Shown piece by piece: positions 54,701-63,873 of a stretch of DNA of 64,000 nt. The notes beneath the pieces are model-generated. The model searched no databases. It was not told where the DNA came from and worked only from the letters and a program-made list of their open reading frames with translations. A program made the translations under genes and the position numbers. Source of the stretch: Dyadobacter sp. 50-39 (GTDB taxonomy: Bacteria; Bacteroidota; Bacteroidia; Cytophagales; Spirosomataceae); the NCBI GenBank assembly GCA_001898145.1, contig MKSR01000046.1, positions 1-64,000 of the forward strand. Direction: 5' to 3'. Every line of letters begins with the position of its first letter. Positions within the stretch are counted from its first letter, which is position 1.

Positions 54701-56328
54701 TGGTTTCGATCAAAGGTGTGGTAGATGCGCCCGTTCTGGAAGGGTCGCTTACGGTGGATAAGGGCCGGATGAAGTTCGATTACCTGCAATCGGTATTTAC
54801 ATTCAGCGACAAGATCAACTTTACCGAAAGCGAGATCACCGGCAACAATATCCTCGTTACGGATGCAGATGGGAATACGGCAACCCTTCGCGGAGGGGTC
54901 TTTCACGACGGATTCAAGTATTTCTCCCTCGGTTTCAATGCCGACCTTCGCAATTTCAAAATTCTGAATACCACTGTGAAGGACAACGACATGTTCTACG
55001 GAACGGCCTATGTGACCGGTCCGGTGGCAGTGTACGGCCCGATCGACAAGCTGAATATCGAAGCCAATGTGACCAGTAACAAGGGTACCCGCATTCACAT
55101 TCCGCTGGATGGTGCCACGGAGGTGGTAACGCAGGATTATATCCAGTTTGTAAGTAAAATGGCGCGCGTGGACAGCACGACCGGTGCGCCTGTCGACTCC
55201 ATTGCACGCAGCCAGATCGCGGGTGGGATCAAAATGGACTTTAATTTCAACCTTACCCCGGATGCGACCTGCGAAATCATTTTCGACAGGCAGACCGGCG
55301 ACGTTCTGCGCGGAAACGGGAGCGGGCGTCTGAACCTGAATATCGATACGCAGGGCGATTTCACGATGGCAGGTACCTACGAGATCGAGAAGGGCGAGTA
55401 CAATTTCACGTTGCAGAATGTCATCAACAAGAAATTCAGTATCAAGCCGGGCAGCCGCATTGTCTGGTCGGGCGACCCTTACGGCGCCCAGCTCGACGTG
55501 AAGGCAGGGTACACGCAAATGGTGTCGCTGCTGGGTGTATTGCCCAATACCAACAACCTGGGCAGCAACGGCGGGGATGCATTGTCGAGAAGATACCCGG
55601 TGGAAGTGACCATCGGCCTGTCGGAGCGGCTGATGTCGCCGACGATCCGGTATGATCTCAAAATCCTGGATAATCCGTCTCTCAGCCCTTATCGCGGCCA
55701 ACTGGAAGCATTTCAGAACAAACTGAAATCCGATGAGCAGGAACTGAGCCGGCAGGTGAGCAGCCTTTTGGTGGTGAACCAGTTATTGCCCGAGAGCAGC
55801 GTGGCAACCGTCGGCAGCCAGAACTTCCTCGGCAGCAGCATCAGTGAGCTCGTTTCGAACCAGATCAGCCGCTGGGCGTCGGGTATTAACGAGAACCTGG
55901 AAGTGGGCGTTTCGGGACTTTCGCTGGACCAGAATGCATTGAACAACCTGCAACTGCGCTTTTCGTACCGCTTCCTGAACGACCGTTTCCGCGTCACGCG
56001 CGACGGCCGCTTCACTTCCGGTACGCAATCGCAAACCGGTGCATCACAGTACGACGCGGCGACCCTGCTTGGCGAATGGACATTGGAATACTGGTTGAAT
56101 GCCAAAGGTTCGGTGCGCGTGAAAGCCTATAACCGGAATATCCAGAACAACCTCATGTTCAACACCGGTACCTTTACTACCGGCGGCGTGAGCATGCAGT
56201 TTACCCACAGCTTCAACCGCTTCACCCGCGCCCCGAAACCGGGCGTGCGGATCCCTTTCCTACCTGCTGATTCTACCCGGAAGGATACGACCGGAAAACT
56301 GATCTCGGAAAAAGAAACTACGCACTAG
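51730..56328 (+). CDS. tamB: TamB-like translocation and assembly / AsmA-family giant protein
   Basis: A 1532-aa protein with an N-terminal membrane anchor (about residues 7-28), a very long beta-helical body and a C-terminal DUF490/TamB domain (about 1050-1480; GRLNLNIDTQGDFTMAGTYE, EKGEYNFTLQNVINKKF). TamB-like proteins bridge the two membranes and move lipids or assemble outer-membrane proteins. Length is normal for Bacteroidota. Its 3' end overlaps the convergent thioesterase gene by 11 bases. Confidence 0.9.
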   Translation: MLKFLKALGNGLIVVIIFVLLALGIATTALQLPSVQTWAVGHLTADISAKLGYPISIEKVNIKWFDVVSLEGVSVKDTSGADMIDVGRLDVNLNVNNIIRDSAKKIFLDEVNVFQPNVHLVIVPKSGDLNIDGFIARINELTAPAVPRPPNAPENNTPFIIGKAKVIDGTFGYEDPRQPRDRDARVFDYSHFSLKHLYGELSDFLVQGDTIAFRARNLKTIDKQTGLEMHDLDTKFLFCQKKMELKELDAHIGNSHLKDEVIFFYNRSGELGDFNHKIRMKGHLVGSRVDSRDLGLFSSYIDGLNETWQISGDFNGKVDDFVISNTDLHFGKNSRLTGDIGFKGLPRIEGVLMDIRLSASKVDPVDLVQYYPEWDMHPDLQKFGYTLLDGTFKGTLEDFAVNASASSELGELSGDLVFHIADAKSTTYSGEVKTTSFNLGTLLEDEDNWQELDFEGKVYGKGLELSVASADMNALVHRVGFRNYDYKNIRLRGNLQNQYFNGLVSTRDSNLVVTLDGEFDLSKQQNLFDVRGIIEKANLKELGFSEDPITLRTQLNVNVTGNTVDELVGDARLLNTYLVMTNKERNLVVDTLEFSSRNHSGKRRLQLDSEFLTARLEGNFLPTQAWKDVSQVLEEYKLYFFENEATRNEYYARKPLKMLSRRYEIDYSVQTHNLSRFLAFLSPDIYISRGAKAEGIFKMDNTAVLTFNAVSDTASYGKNQFVKAEVDVTTSKFVNSAEVLASILVTSEKQQISKMVPTEKMELEGTWDVDHIDFNGAIHQVKSTNMANLAGEIRFLPAGLDIGFKNSKLSLLDEQWSVPSESLISIVGNDITMSNLGLVSGKQRIFLSGTASEDPEKSLLLDIKNFKLASLNPVFNTKLSGIMDGSAKVKDIYNSVILDASLAIEGLGYGQYEFGNLLGTGDWDQTSSELQVDAQLNKNARRVFSLVGSYRPKLEANTLNLKAIFNQADFKALEPFAEGLVSDISGTAQGVVSIKGVVDAPVLEGSLTVDKGRMKFDYLQSVFTFSDKINFTESEITGNNILVTDADGNTATLRGGVFHDGFKYFSLGFNADLRNFKILNTTVKDNDMFYGTAYVTGPVAVYGPIDKLNIEANVTSNKGTRIHIPLDGATEVVTQDYIQFVSKMARVDSTTGAPVDSIARSQIAGGIKMDFNFNLTPDATCEIIFDRQTGDVLRGNGSGRLNLNIDTQGDFTMAGTYEIEKGEYNFTLQNVINKKFSIKPGSRIVWSGDPYGAQLDVKAGYTQMVSLLGVLPNTNNLGSNGGDALSRRYPVEVTIGLSERLMSPTIRYDLKILDNPSLSPYRGQLEAFQNKLKSDEQELSRQVSSLLVVNQLLPESSVATVGSQNFLGSSISELVSNQISRWASGINENLEVGVSGLSLDQNALNNLQLRFSYRFLNDRFRVTRDGRFTSGTQSQTGASQYDAATLLGEWTLEYWLNAKGSVRVKAYNRNIQNNLMFNTGTFTTGGVSMQFTHSFNRFTRAPKPGVRIPFLPADSTRKDTTGKLISEKETTH

Positions 56329-56845
56329 CGCCAGCCGCTAGCTCCTGCTTGATCGCGTGAATGCGGTCGTTGAAATGCAGGTTAGGGAAATCGAGCCCCG
56401 GCATGCAGGTAGCATTGAGGTAGTCCATTACTTCCTGCGGGTGCGGCACGCGCTGGCCGGAGGCAATGCTGATATGCTTGGAAGTGGTCCAAAGCACGGT
56501 TTTGAGTTCGGTACGGAGGTCGTTGGTCATGAAATACTCGGTCACCATCGTATCCTCATTGTAAAAGATCACGCGGGATGTGATGCGCACCCACTCGCTG
56601 ATCCGCGCGGGCCTTACGTACGCGATCTGGTGCTGGTACACGACCCAGCTCGTACGCAGCTCGCGGAACATCGCTTCAAAACTGAAACCATACAATTTGG
56701 AAACCTGGTCCTCCCGCGCATTGAAGAAGTAATCGAAGTATTTGGAGTTGTTCAAATGCATCAGCGGATCACAGTCCTGAAAACGGATGATCACCCTCGA
56801 TTCCGCCTCGACGGGCATATCGGATAGTTTGGCAGTAAACAGCAT
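56318..56845 (-). CDS. Hotdog-fold acyl-CoA thioesterase
   Basis: A 175-aa protein of the 4-hydroxybenzoyl-CoA/YbgC thioesterase type: IRFQDCDPLMHLNNSKYFDY (Asp about residue 27) at the N-terminus, then YQHQIAYVRPARISEWVRI. It hydrolyses acyl-CoA or acyl-ACP of unknown chain. Convergent with tamB. Confidence 0.85.
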   Translation of the reverse strand: MLFTAKLSDMPVEAESRVIIRFQDCDPLMHLNNSKYFDYFFNAREDQVSKLYGFSFEAMFRELRTSWVVYQHQIAYVRPARISEWVRITSRVIFYNEDTMVTEYFMTNDLRTELKTVLWTTSKHISIASGQRVPHPQEVMDYLNATCMPGLDFPNLHFNDRIHAIKQELAAGASA

Positions 56846-56872
56846 GGTTGTGAGTTTATCTTGTGAGAAGTG

Positions 56873-57268
56873 TCATTCGCCCCGGTACCGCACGGCCAGC
56901 CCGCTCAGCATATAGCCTTCCTTGTCTACACTCGTGTAGTATTTGTATTTGACATTGATAATGGCATCCGCGCCGATTTTCTGTGCCTTCATCACCAGCC
57001 GCGCCGTCAGCAGCTCCTTCGTTTTGGCGTCGTTTCCGCGGAACATCATCCTCTTGTCTTTCGTCTGGTCGGCTGTGAGCGAGTCCTCGCTGCCGATTTC
57101 AACCACTGCCAGTTCGGAATAAGGGCGTTCCAGGGGCTCGTTATCGTACAGGACCTGGATAGGGTATTTGGTATTGGAAGAAATGGGTATGCCATTGCCG
57201 GCGCAAGCGGAAAGCAGGGCGGCTGTTAGGATGGAAAACAGGATCGGGGCTTTTTTAATGGTATTCAT
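56873..57268 (-). CDS. Small lipoprotein of unknown function
   Basis: A 131-aa lipoprotein with signal ILTAALLSAC (Cys about residue 22) and a compact domain ending AQKIGADAIINVKYKYYTSV followed by GYMLSGLAVRYR, which resembles the YbjQ-like or YidB-type folds that contain G-A-D-A-I-I-N-V. The start at 57268 (MNTIKKAP) gives a good signal peptide. Function unknown. Confidence 0.75.
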   Translation of the reverse strand: MNTIKKAPILFSILTAALLSACAGNGIPISSNTKYPIQVLYDNEPLERPYSELAVVEIGSEDSLTADQTKDKRMMFRGNDAKTKELLTARLVMKAQKIGADAIINVKYKYYTSVDKEGYMLSGLAVRYRGE

Positions 57269-57435
57269 TCGCATTAACCGAGGGATATTTTTGAAACTCA
57301 GATGCAACCAGTACATGCCGGATACGACATTATGTTGCAACGTATATTATTTTGCCATTTGTCACCAATCCATTGGTAAATGTGATATTGTGCACTATTT
57401 TCAAGGATTATAAATCTAAACTAATTGATTTTAAT

Positions 57436-60246
57436 ATGGTCATGAAATCTAAAAGAACAAATTTGTTCAGGACTGGCTCGCTGGTGGGAATGATGCTGGC
57501 AGTGATGCTGGCGATGCCCTCGGAAGCGCAGCAGTTGCCGAAAGGAGTGACGAAGGTGACTTCCGTGGAAGGGATTACGGAATACAATCTTGAAAACGGC
57601 CTGAAAGTGCTGATGTTCCCGGATCCTTCGAAGCCGACCATTACTGTGAATGTCACCTACCTCGTAGGCTCCCGCCACGAAGGCTACGGGGAAACCGGTA
57701 TGGCGCACTTGCTCGAACACCTGGTATTCAAAGGTTCTCCGAAGCATACCAACATCCCGCAGGAGCTCACCGAGCACGGCGCGCGGCCCAATGGTACGAC
57801 ATGGTACGACCGCACCAATTACTTTGAGACTTTTTCAGCCTCGGACGAAAACCTGAAATGGGCACTGGACCTGGAATCGGACCGGATGGTGAACTCGTTC
57901 ATCGCCAAAAAAGACCTCGACAGTGAATTCAGTGTCGTGCGCAATGAGTTCGAATCGGGCGAAAACAGCCCTTTCAGGGTTCTCATGCAGCGGGTGATTT
58001 CGGGAGGATACCTGTGGCATAATTACGGCAAATCGACCATCGGTAACCGCTCCGATATCGAGCGCGTGCCGATCGAGAACCTGCAAGCATTTTATAAAAG
58101 ATATTACCAGCCCGATAACGCGGTACTGACCGTGGCGGGTAAGATCGACGAGCCCAAAACGCTGGCGCTGATCAATGATTATTTTGGTAAAATCCCGAAA
58201 CCGGCCCGGGTCCTGCCGAAATCCTACACCGTGGAGCCTACCCAGGATGGCGAGCGTTTCGTGGAGCTGAAAAGGACCGGGGATGTGCAAATGCTGATGG
58301 CCATGTACCACATTATGCCCGGCTCGCACGCCGACTACCCGGCCATGGAGGTGCTCACGGAAGTGCTGACCACCGAACCGAACGGCAGGCTGTACAAGAA
58401 CCTCGTAGAGACGAAGAAAGCTTCGTCCCAGTTCGGGTATACATTCCAGCTTTACGATCCCGGTTTTGTGTTGTTCGGGGCTGAAATCCTGAAAGAGAAA
58501 TCGCTCGACGAGGCCAGAAAAGCATTTACCGCTACGCTCGACTCCGCCGCGATGCTGAAACCTTCGAAGGAAGATGTAGAGCGGGCGAAAACGACGATCC
58601 TCAAAAACTGGGACCTCGAATTCCGCAATTCCGAAAGGGTAGGGTTGAGCATCAGCGAAGCCATCGCTACGGGTGACTGGCGGCTGGCATTCCTTTTCCG
58701 CGACAATATCCGCAAGGTAACCCCCGAAGACGTCGCAAGAGTGGCCCAGTATTACTTCAAACCGTCGAACCGGACATTGGGAACGTTTACACCGGAAGCC
58801 AATCCGGCAAGGGCGGAGATTCCCGAAGCACCGAATGTGGCTGAACTGGTGAAGGGTTATAAGGGGGAAGCTGTGGTCGCAGAAGGGGAGGCATTCGACC
58901 CGTCGCCGGCCAATATCGAGAGCCGTACCACGAGGGTAGAGAAACCTAATACCATCGAAACGGCATTGTTGCCTAAAAAGACCCGTGGAAACGTAGTAGC
59001 GGCGCGTATTTTTATCCGGTTCGGTGATGAGAAGAGCCTGCAAAACAAGGCGACGATTTCAGACCTGACGGGCTCCATGCTCGACAAGGGTACCAAAACC
59101 AAAACACGCCAGCAAATAAAAGACGAATTCGACCGTTTGAAAGCGCGTGTGAGCTTTTTCGGCAACACCAACCAGGCCGGGGCAAGCATTGAAACAACGA
59201 AAGAAAACCTGCCTGCCGTCCTGAAACTGGTAGCGGAAGTGCTGAAAACCCCTGCATTCGACGAAAACGAGTTTGAGAAATTGAAACAGGAAGAGCTCGC
59301 GGGAATCGAGTCGCAGCGCAGCGAACCGCAGGCGATCGCATTCAACCAGTACCGCCGGATGACCTCGCCGTACCCGAAAAGCGATGTGCGGTACGTGGGG
59401 ACATTCGATGAGGATGTAGAGAACATCAAAGCGACGACCATCGATCAGATCCGGCAGTTCCATAAAGACTTTTACGGGGCTAACAACGCATCGGCAACGG
59501 TAGTCGGTGATTTCGATAAGGAGGCAATCCAGAAAATCCTGAACGACGAGTTCGGAAGCTGGAAGAGCGCCAAGCCGTTTACCCGCATTGCCTCGCCTTA
59601 CCTGGCCGTAAAAGCCGAAAACAAAGCCATTGAAACGCCCGATAAGGCTAATGCGATGTTTGTGGCAGGATTGAATATGCCATTGCAGGATACCGATCCC
59701 GACTATCCGGCTTTGATCATGGGTAACTACATGCTGGGCGGCGGCTTCCTCAACTCGCGCCTGGCGACGCGCATTCGTCAGAAGGACGGACTGAGCTACG
59801 GCGTAGGTTCGCAGTTCTCGGCCAGCCCGCTGGACAAGAACGGTACATTTATGTCGTACGCCATTTATGCACCTCAAAATGCGGAAAAGCTGGAAGCCGC
59901 ATTTAAGGAGGAGATCGAGCGGGTAATGAAGGAAGGATTTACAGCCGATGAGTTGAAAGCGGCCAAATCGGGTTACCTGCAATCGCGGCAGGTGTCACGT
60001 TCGCAGGACGCGGCCCTCACTACCACGCTCAGCAGCAACCTTTACCTGAACCGTACGATGCAATGGGATGCCGATTTTGAAAAGAAAATCGAGGCGCTGA
60101 CGCCCGAGCAGATCAAAGCGGCATTCAACAAACACATTGATTATAATAAACTTGTGATCATTAAGGCAGGCGATTTTGAGAAAGCCAAAAAAGGCGCTCA
60201 ATCTGCCGGAGCTCCCGCGCAGCTGGGCGGAAGTGATAAAAAGTGA
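57436..60246 (+). CDS. M16-family zinc metallopeptidase (tandem-domain)
   Basis: A 936-aa exported peptidase with two M16 halves. The first (about 60-480) has the inverted zinc motif HLLEHLVFKG (HxxEH, about residues 91-95) and the downstream glutamate in FSVVRNEFESGENSP. The second half (about 530-920) lacks HxxEH and is the usual structural partner. Signal peptide ends PSEAQQ (about residue 32). ATG at 57436 or 57442 both give a good signal. Pitrilysin-like oligopeptidase of the envelope. Confidence 0.9.
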   Translation: MVMKSKRTNLFRTGSLVGMMLAVMLAMPSEAQQLPKGVTKVTSVEGITEYNLENGLKVLMFPDPSKPTITVNVTYLVGSRHEGYGETGMAHLLEHLVFKGSPKHTNIPQELTEHGARPNGTTWYDRTNYFETFSASDENLKWALDLESDRMVNSFIAKKDLDSEFSVVRNEFESGENSPFRVLMQRVISGGYLWHNYGKSTIGNRSDIERVPIENLQAFYKRYYQPDNAVLTVAGKIDEPKTLALINDYFGKIPKPARVLPKSYTVEPTQDGERFVELKRTGDVQMLMAMYHIMPGSHADYPAMEVLTEVLTTEPNGRLYKNLVETKKASSQFGYTFQLYDPGFVLFGAEILKEKSLDEARKAFTATLDSAAMLKPSKEDVERAKTTILKNWDLEFRNSERVGLSISEAIATGDWRLAFLFRDNIRKVTPEDVARVAQYYFKPSNRTLGTFTPEANPARAEIPEAPNVAELVKGYKGEAVVAEGEAFDPSPANIESRTTRVEKPNTIETALLPKKTRGNVVAARIFIRFGDEKSLQNKATISDLTGSMLDKGTKTKTRQQIKDEFDRLKARVSFFGNTNQAGASIETTKENLPAVLKLVAEVLKTPAFDENEFEKLKQEELAGIESQRSEPQAIAFNQYRRMTSPYPKSDVRYVGTFDEDVENIKATTIDQIRQFHKDFYGANNASATVVGDFDKEAIQKILNDEFGSWKSAKPFTRIASPYLAVKAENKAIETPDKANAMFVAGLNMPLQDTDPDYPALIMGNYMLGGGFLNSRLATRIRQKDGLSYGVGSQFSASPLDKNGTFMSYAIYAPQNAEKLEAAFKEEIERVMKEGFTADELKAAKSGYLQSRQVSRSQDAALTTTLSSNLYLNRTMQWDADFEKKIEALTPEQIKAAFNKHIDYNKLVIIKAGDFEKAKKGAQSAGAPAQLGGSDKK

Positions 60247-60273
60247 GATTAAAATAAAATTAAGATTCAGGAG

Positions 60274-60303
60274 ACCGGTCGTGAAAAGCACGCCGGTTTT
60301 CTG
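60274..60303 (+). terminator. Terminator after M16 peptidase gene
   Basis: ACCGGTCGTG pairs with GCACGCCGGT (one bulge, AAAA loop), followed by TTTTCTGCTTTT. Confidence 0.6.
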
Positions 60304-60324
60304 CTTTTAAACGTAGTACATCTT

Positions 60325-60332
60325 TATCTTTG
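60325..60332 (+). promoter_or_regulatory. Bacteroidota-type -7 promoter element before phosphatase 1
   Basis: TATCTTTG matches TAnnTTTG, 44 bases before the ATG. A clear TTTG -33 partner is not visible. Confidence 0.4.
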
Positions 60333-60375
60333 CCCAGTACTTACACGGAACCTTACTGCTGTCCATGCATCGACA

Positions 60376-62040
60376 ATGAAATTGATCTACCATCCGCTTC
60401 TCAGAGTTTTGTTCACCGGGCTCATCCTGTGCCAGCCTGTTTTTGCTCAAACCAAGACGACTCCACCCACCAAACTCGCAAGGCCGAAACTGGTTGTGGG
60501 GATGGTCGTTGACCAGATGCGTTACGACTACCTTTACCGGTATTACGACAAATACAAGGAAGGCGGTATCAAAAGGCTTATCAACGAAGGTTTCAATTGC
60601 CGGAACAATCACTACCACTATGCATTGACCGTGACCGCCGCCGGCCACTCAGCCGTGTACACGGGGTCAATGCCGGCTATCAACGGTATTGTAGGCAACG
60701 ATTGGTACGACGCGGCACAGGCCAAAAATGTGTATTGTACCGACGACAATACGGTAGCAACCGTAGGTAGCAGCAATGTGACGGTGGGTAAGATGTCGCC
60801 GCGCAACCTGCTGGTGACCACCGTGACCGACCAGCTGCGTATTGCCACCAATTTTCGCTCGAAGACCATTGGCGTTGCCATTAAAGACAGGGCTTCGATC
60901 TTGCCCGCGGGCCACGCCGCATCCGGTGCATACTGGTTTGATTCCAAAACCGGGAATTTCGTGACGAGTACTTATTACACCGACGCCCTGCCGCAATGGG
61001 TGGCGGATTACAACAACCTCAAAAAGCCCGCCGAGTACATGGGCAAAGGCTGGAACACGCTGTTGCCTATCGCTCAATATACCCAAAGCTCACCGGATGA
61101 TGTGCCTTGGGAGGGTAAGCTTTCAAGCGCGATCAAGCCGGTATTCCCGCACGACCTTACCGGCAATGCGGGCGATGCGTATGGCCCGATGACTACTTCG
61201 CCCTGGGGCAACACCATCACCAAGGAAATGGCTATTGCGGCCATCAAGGGTGAAAACCTCGGCAAGGGTGCCGACACTGATTTCCTGGCAGTGAGTTTCT
61301 CGTCGCCCGACCGGATAGGACACATGTTTGGCCCGAACTCAGTAGAACAGGAGGACAACTACCTGAAACTTGACATGGAATTTGCCGATTTCTTCAGCTT
61401 CCTTGACAGCTGGGCGGGGAAAGGAAACTATACCGTGTTCCTTACCGCGGACCACGGTGCGATGGACGTGCCGGCATTCTGGCAGGAACATAAGCTGCCC
61501 GCGGGCCTGATGAATGCGACCACACTGACGCGCACCATCGTAAAAACGCTCAATGATGCTTACGGCGAAGCTGAATATGTTTCTGCATTCGAAAACTACC
61601 AGCTTTACCTGAATAAGAGTATCCTGAAAGAAAAGAAAATCACTGTGGCGGATGTGTACCAGACGTTGCGCGACGCATTGCTGGCCGTGGACGGGGTAGC
61701 CGATGTGATCAACCTCCGCGATATCGGCAAAGCGCCATTGAATACCTACCAGTTGGAGCTGTTCAAGAACAATATCAATGCCAAACGCAGCGGCGACTTG
61801 CAGGTATTGCTGCAACCGGGCTGGTTCGCATCGACCATGAGCACCGGTACAGACCACGGTACGCCCTACAACTACGATACCCACGTCCCGTTCCTGCTGT
61901 ACGGATGGGGTATCAACAAAGGTGAAACGCTTCGCCGCACTACCATTGCCGACATTGCGCCTACCATCTCGGCATTGCTGCACATTCTTCCCCCGAGCGG
62001 TAATGTGGGCAACCCGGTGCAGGAGGCATTAAAAAAGTAA
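60376..62040 (+). CDS. PafA-like alkaline phosphatase, copy 1
   Basis: A 554-aa exported phosphatase of the PafA type within the alkaline phosphatase superfamily. Signal peptide ends VFAQ (about residue 25). Metal-site and active-site motifs: VVDQMRYDYLYRYY, TVTAAGHSAVYTGSMPA (nucleophile Thr), the KDR triad in IGVAIKDRASILPAGH (the K-x-R pair that marks PafA), TADHGAMDVPAF and DHGTPYNYDTHVPFLL. It releases phosphate from organic monoesters in the periplasm. A close paralog follows. Confidence 0.92.
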   Translation: MKLIYHPLLRVLFTGLILCQPVFAQTKTTPPTKLARPKLVVGMVVDQMRYDYLYRYYDKYKEGGIKRLINEGFNCRNNHYHYALTVTAAGHSAVYTGSMPAINGIVGNDWYDAAQAKNVYCTDDNTVATVGSSNVTVGKMSPRNLLVTTVTDQLRIATNFRSKTIGVAIKDRASILPAGHAASGAYWFDSKTGNFVTSTYYTDALPQWVADYNNLKKPAEYMGKGWNTLLPIAQYTQSSPDDVPWEGKLSSAIKPVFPHDLTGNAGDAYGPMTTSPWGNTITKEMAIAAIKGENLGKGADTDFLAVSFSSPDRIGHMFGPNSVEQEDNYLKLDMEFADFFSFLDSWAGKGNYTVFLTADHGAMDVPAFWQEHKLPAGLMNATTLTRTIVKTLNDAYGEAEYVSAFENYQLYLNKSILKEKKITVADVYQTLRDALLAVDGVADVINLRDIGKAPLNTYQLELFKNNINAKRSGDLQVLLQPGWFASTMSTGTDHGTPYNYDTHVPFLLYGWGINKGETLRRTTIADIAPTISALLHILPPSGNVGNPVQEALKK

Positions 62041-62057
62041 ACTGAAAAAGTATATCC

Positions 62058-62089
62058 GCTGCGGGCCATGCCGGGTTCCGCAGCTTTTT
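62058..62089 (+). terminator. Terminator between the two phosphatase genes
   Basis: GCTGCGG (62058-62064) pairs with CCGCAGC (62078-62084), followed by TTTTTG, so the two phosphatases are probably separate transcripts or attenuated. Confidence 0.65.
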
Positions 62090-62111
62090 GTTTTATCTAA
62101 ATCCCTTAACT

Positions 62112-63800
62112 GTGAGAAAATTAGCTTGCTGGGTATTGGCTGCAATGGCTGCGACGGCCGTTTCTGCCCAGACACCCAAAAAGATTGGAGCTTCCAAACC
62201 GGCTTCAGCCAGGACTGTTGCCGGAAAGGCTGCTACACTTGCCCGTCCCAAACTGGTTGTAGGTATCGTGGTAGATCAAATGCGTTACGATTACCTGTAC
62301 CGCTACTACGATCAATATACCGAGGGCGGTTTCAAAAGAATGATGAACGAGGGCTTCAACTGCCGTAACAATCATTACAGCTACGCGCTCACCGTTACGG
62401 CGGCAGGTCATGCTTCTGCATACACGGGCTCCGTCCCTGCGATTAACGGGATCGTCGGCAATGAGTGGTACGACCCTATTGCCAAGCAGGATGTGTACTG
62501 CGTGGAGGATAGTACTGTGAAAACCGTGGGCAGCAGTAATGTGGCTGTGGGTAAAATGTCTCCCAGAAACCTGCTTGTCAGCACCGTTACCGACCAGCTG
62601 CGCATTGCAACAAACTTCCGTTCCAAAACCATCGGCGTGGCGATCAAAGACCGGGGCTCGATCCTGCCTGCCGGCCATGCGGCGAATGCGGCTTATTGGT
62701 TCGATTCCAAAACCGGTAACTGGGTGACGAGTACATACTACATGGATGATCTCCCGCAATGGGCCAAAGATTATAATGCGAAGAAAATGCCGGCCGAATA
62801 TTTGAAAAAGGGCTGGAACCTGTTGCTTTCTGCGGATGCTTACACGCAAAGCTCGCCGGACGATGTACCCTGGGAAGGGAAGCTGCCCGGCGCCCAAAAG
62901 CCCGTATTCCCTTATGAATTGATGGGGATGTCGGGGGACGCATTCGGCATCGTAACCGACACACCCTGGGGAAACACCATCACCAAGGAAATGGCTATCG
63001 AGGCGATCAAAGGCGAACAGCTTGGAAAAGGAAAGGACACCGACTTCCTGGCGATCAGCTTTTCATCGACGGATAAGATCGGGCACCGCGCGGGTCCGAA
63101 CTCCATCGAGCAGCAGGACGATTTCCTTCGCCTCGACAGAGAGTTCGCGGACCTGTTCAACTTCCTGGATGGCTGGGTTGGGAAAGGCGAGTACACCGTT
63201 TTCCTGACGGCCGACCACGGGGTAGTGGACGTGCCTGGATTTGCCAAGGAACACAAACTGCCGTCAGGCCTCGTTGATCGTAAATTGTTGACCAATGCCG
63301 TTACCGATGCATTGAACGACGCATTTGGGAAAGACAAATATGTGGTGGCCACAGATAACAACCAGCTGTATTTAGACCACAGTCTTCTGCGTAAAAAGAA
63401 CATTACCATGGCTGCTGTGCACAGCGTGGTTCGGGATGCCGCGCTGACGGTAGCGGGTATCGCCGATGTAATCGACCTGACCGACATGGGGAAAGCGCCG
63501 CTGAACACCTACCAGTTGGAGTTGTATAAAAACAATGTGAATGCAAAACGCAGCGGAGACCTGCAAGTGATTTCGCAGCCGGGCTGGTTTTATGGAACTT
63601 CCACCGGAACTTCGCATGGCACGCCTTACAACTACGATACGCAGGTGCCGTTTGTGATGTTTGGCTGGGGCATCAACAAGGGCGAAACGGTAAAGCGGAC
63701 TTCAGTATGCGACATTGCGCCTACCATCGCTTCTTTGCTGCACATCCTGCCTGCCAGCGGCAATATCGGGCACCCGGTAGAGGAAGCGTTGAAAAAGTGA
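62112..63800 (+). CDS. PafA-like alkaline phosphatase, copy 2
   Basis: A 562-aa exported paralog of the preceding gene with the same motifs (VVDQMRYDYLYRYYDQ, TVTAAGHASAYTGSVPA, IGVAIKDRGSILPAGH, TADHGVVDVPGFAKEH, HGTPYNYDTQVPFVMF). I use GTG at 62112, which gives the signal peptide RKLACWVLAAMAATAVSAQ; a TTG 24 bases upstream is also in frame. The two differ enough in the substrate loops to differ in preference. Confidence 0.92.
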   Translation: MRKLACWVLAAMAATAVSAQTPKKIGASKPASARTVAGKAATLARPKLVVGIVVDQMRYDYLYRYYDQYTEGGFKRMMNEGFNCRNNHYSYALTVTAAGHASAYTGSVPAINGIVGNEWYDPIAKQDVYCVEDSTVKTVGSSNVAVGKMSPRNLLVSTVTDQLRIATNFRSKTIGVAIKDRGSILPAGHAANAAYWFDSKTGNWVTSTYYMDDLPQWAKDYNAKKMPAEYLKKGWNLLLSADAYTQSSPDDVPWEGKLPGAQKPVFPYELMGMSGDAFGIVTDTPWGNTITKEMAIEAIKGEQLGKGKDTDFLAISFSSTDKIGHRAGPNSIEQQDDFLRLDREFADLFNFLDGWVGKGEYTVFLTADHGVVDVPGFAKEHKLPSGLVDRKLLTNAVTDALNDAFGKDKYVVATDNNQLYLDHSLLRKKNITMAAVHSVVRDAALTVAGIADVIDLTDMGKAPLNTYQLELYKNNVNAKRSGDLQVISQPGWFYGTSTGTSHGTPYNYDTQVPFVMFGWGINKGETVKRTSVCDIAPTIASLLHILPASGNIGHPVEEALKK

Positions 63801-63816
63801 TTTTTGATATAAATGA

Positions 63817-63855
63817 AAAAGCCGTGGGTACGCAATTCGTGCCCACGGCTTTTTG
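63817..63855. terminator. Bidirectional intrinsic terminator
   Basis: AAAAGCCGTGGG (63817-63828) pairs with CCCACGGCTTTT (63843-63854) around an ACGCAATTCGT loop, with A- and T-runs outside. Ends the phosphatase and the opposing NfeD-like transcript. Confidence 0.85.
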
Positions 63856-63873
63856 TTTGGATAGGAGGCAAAT

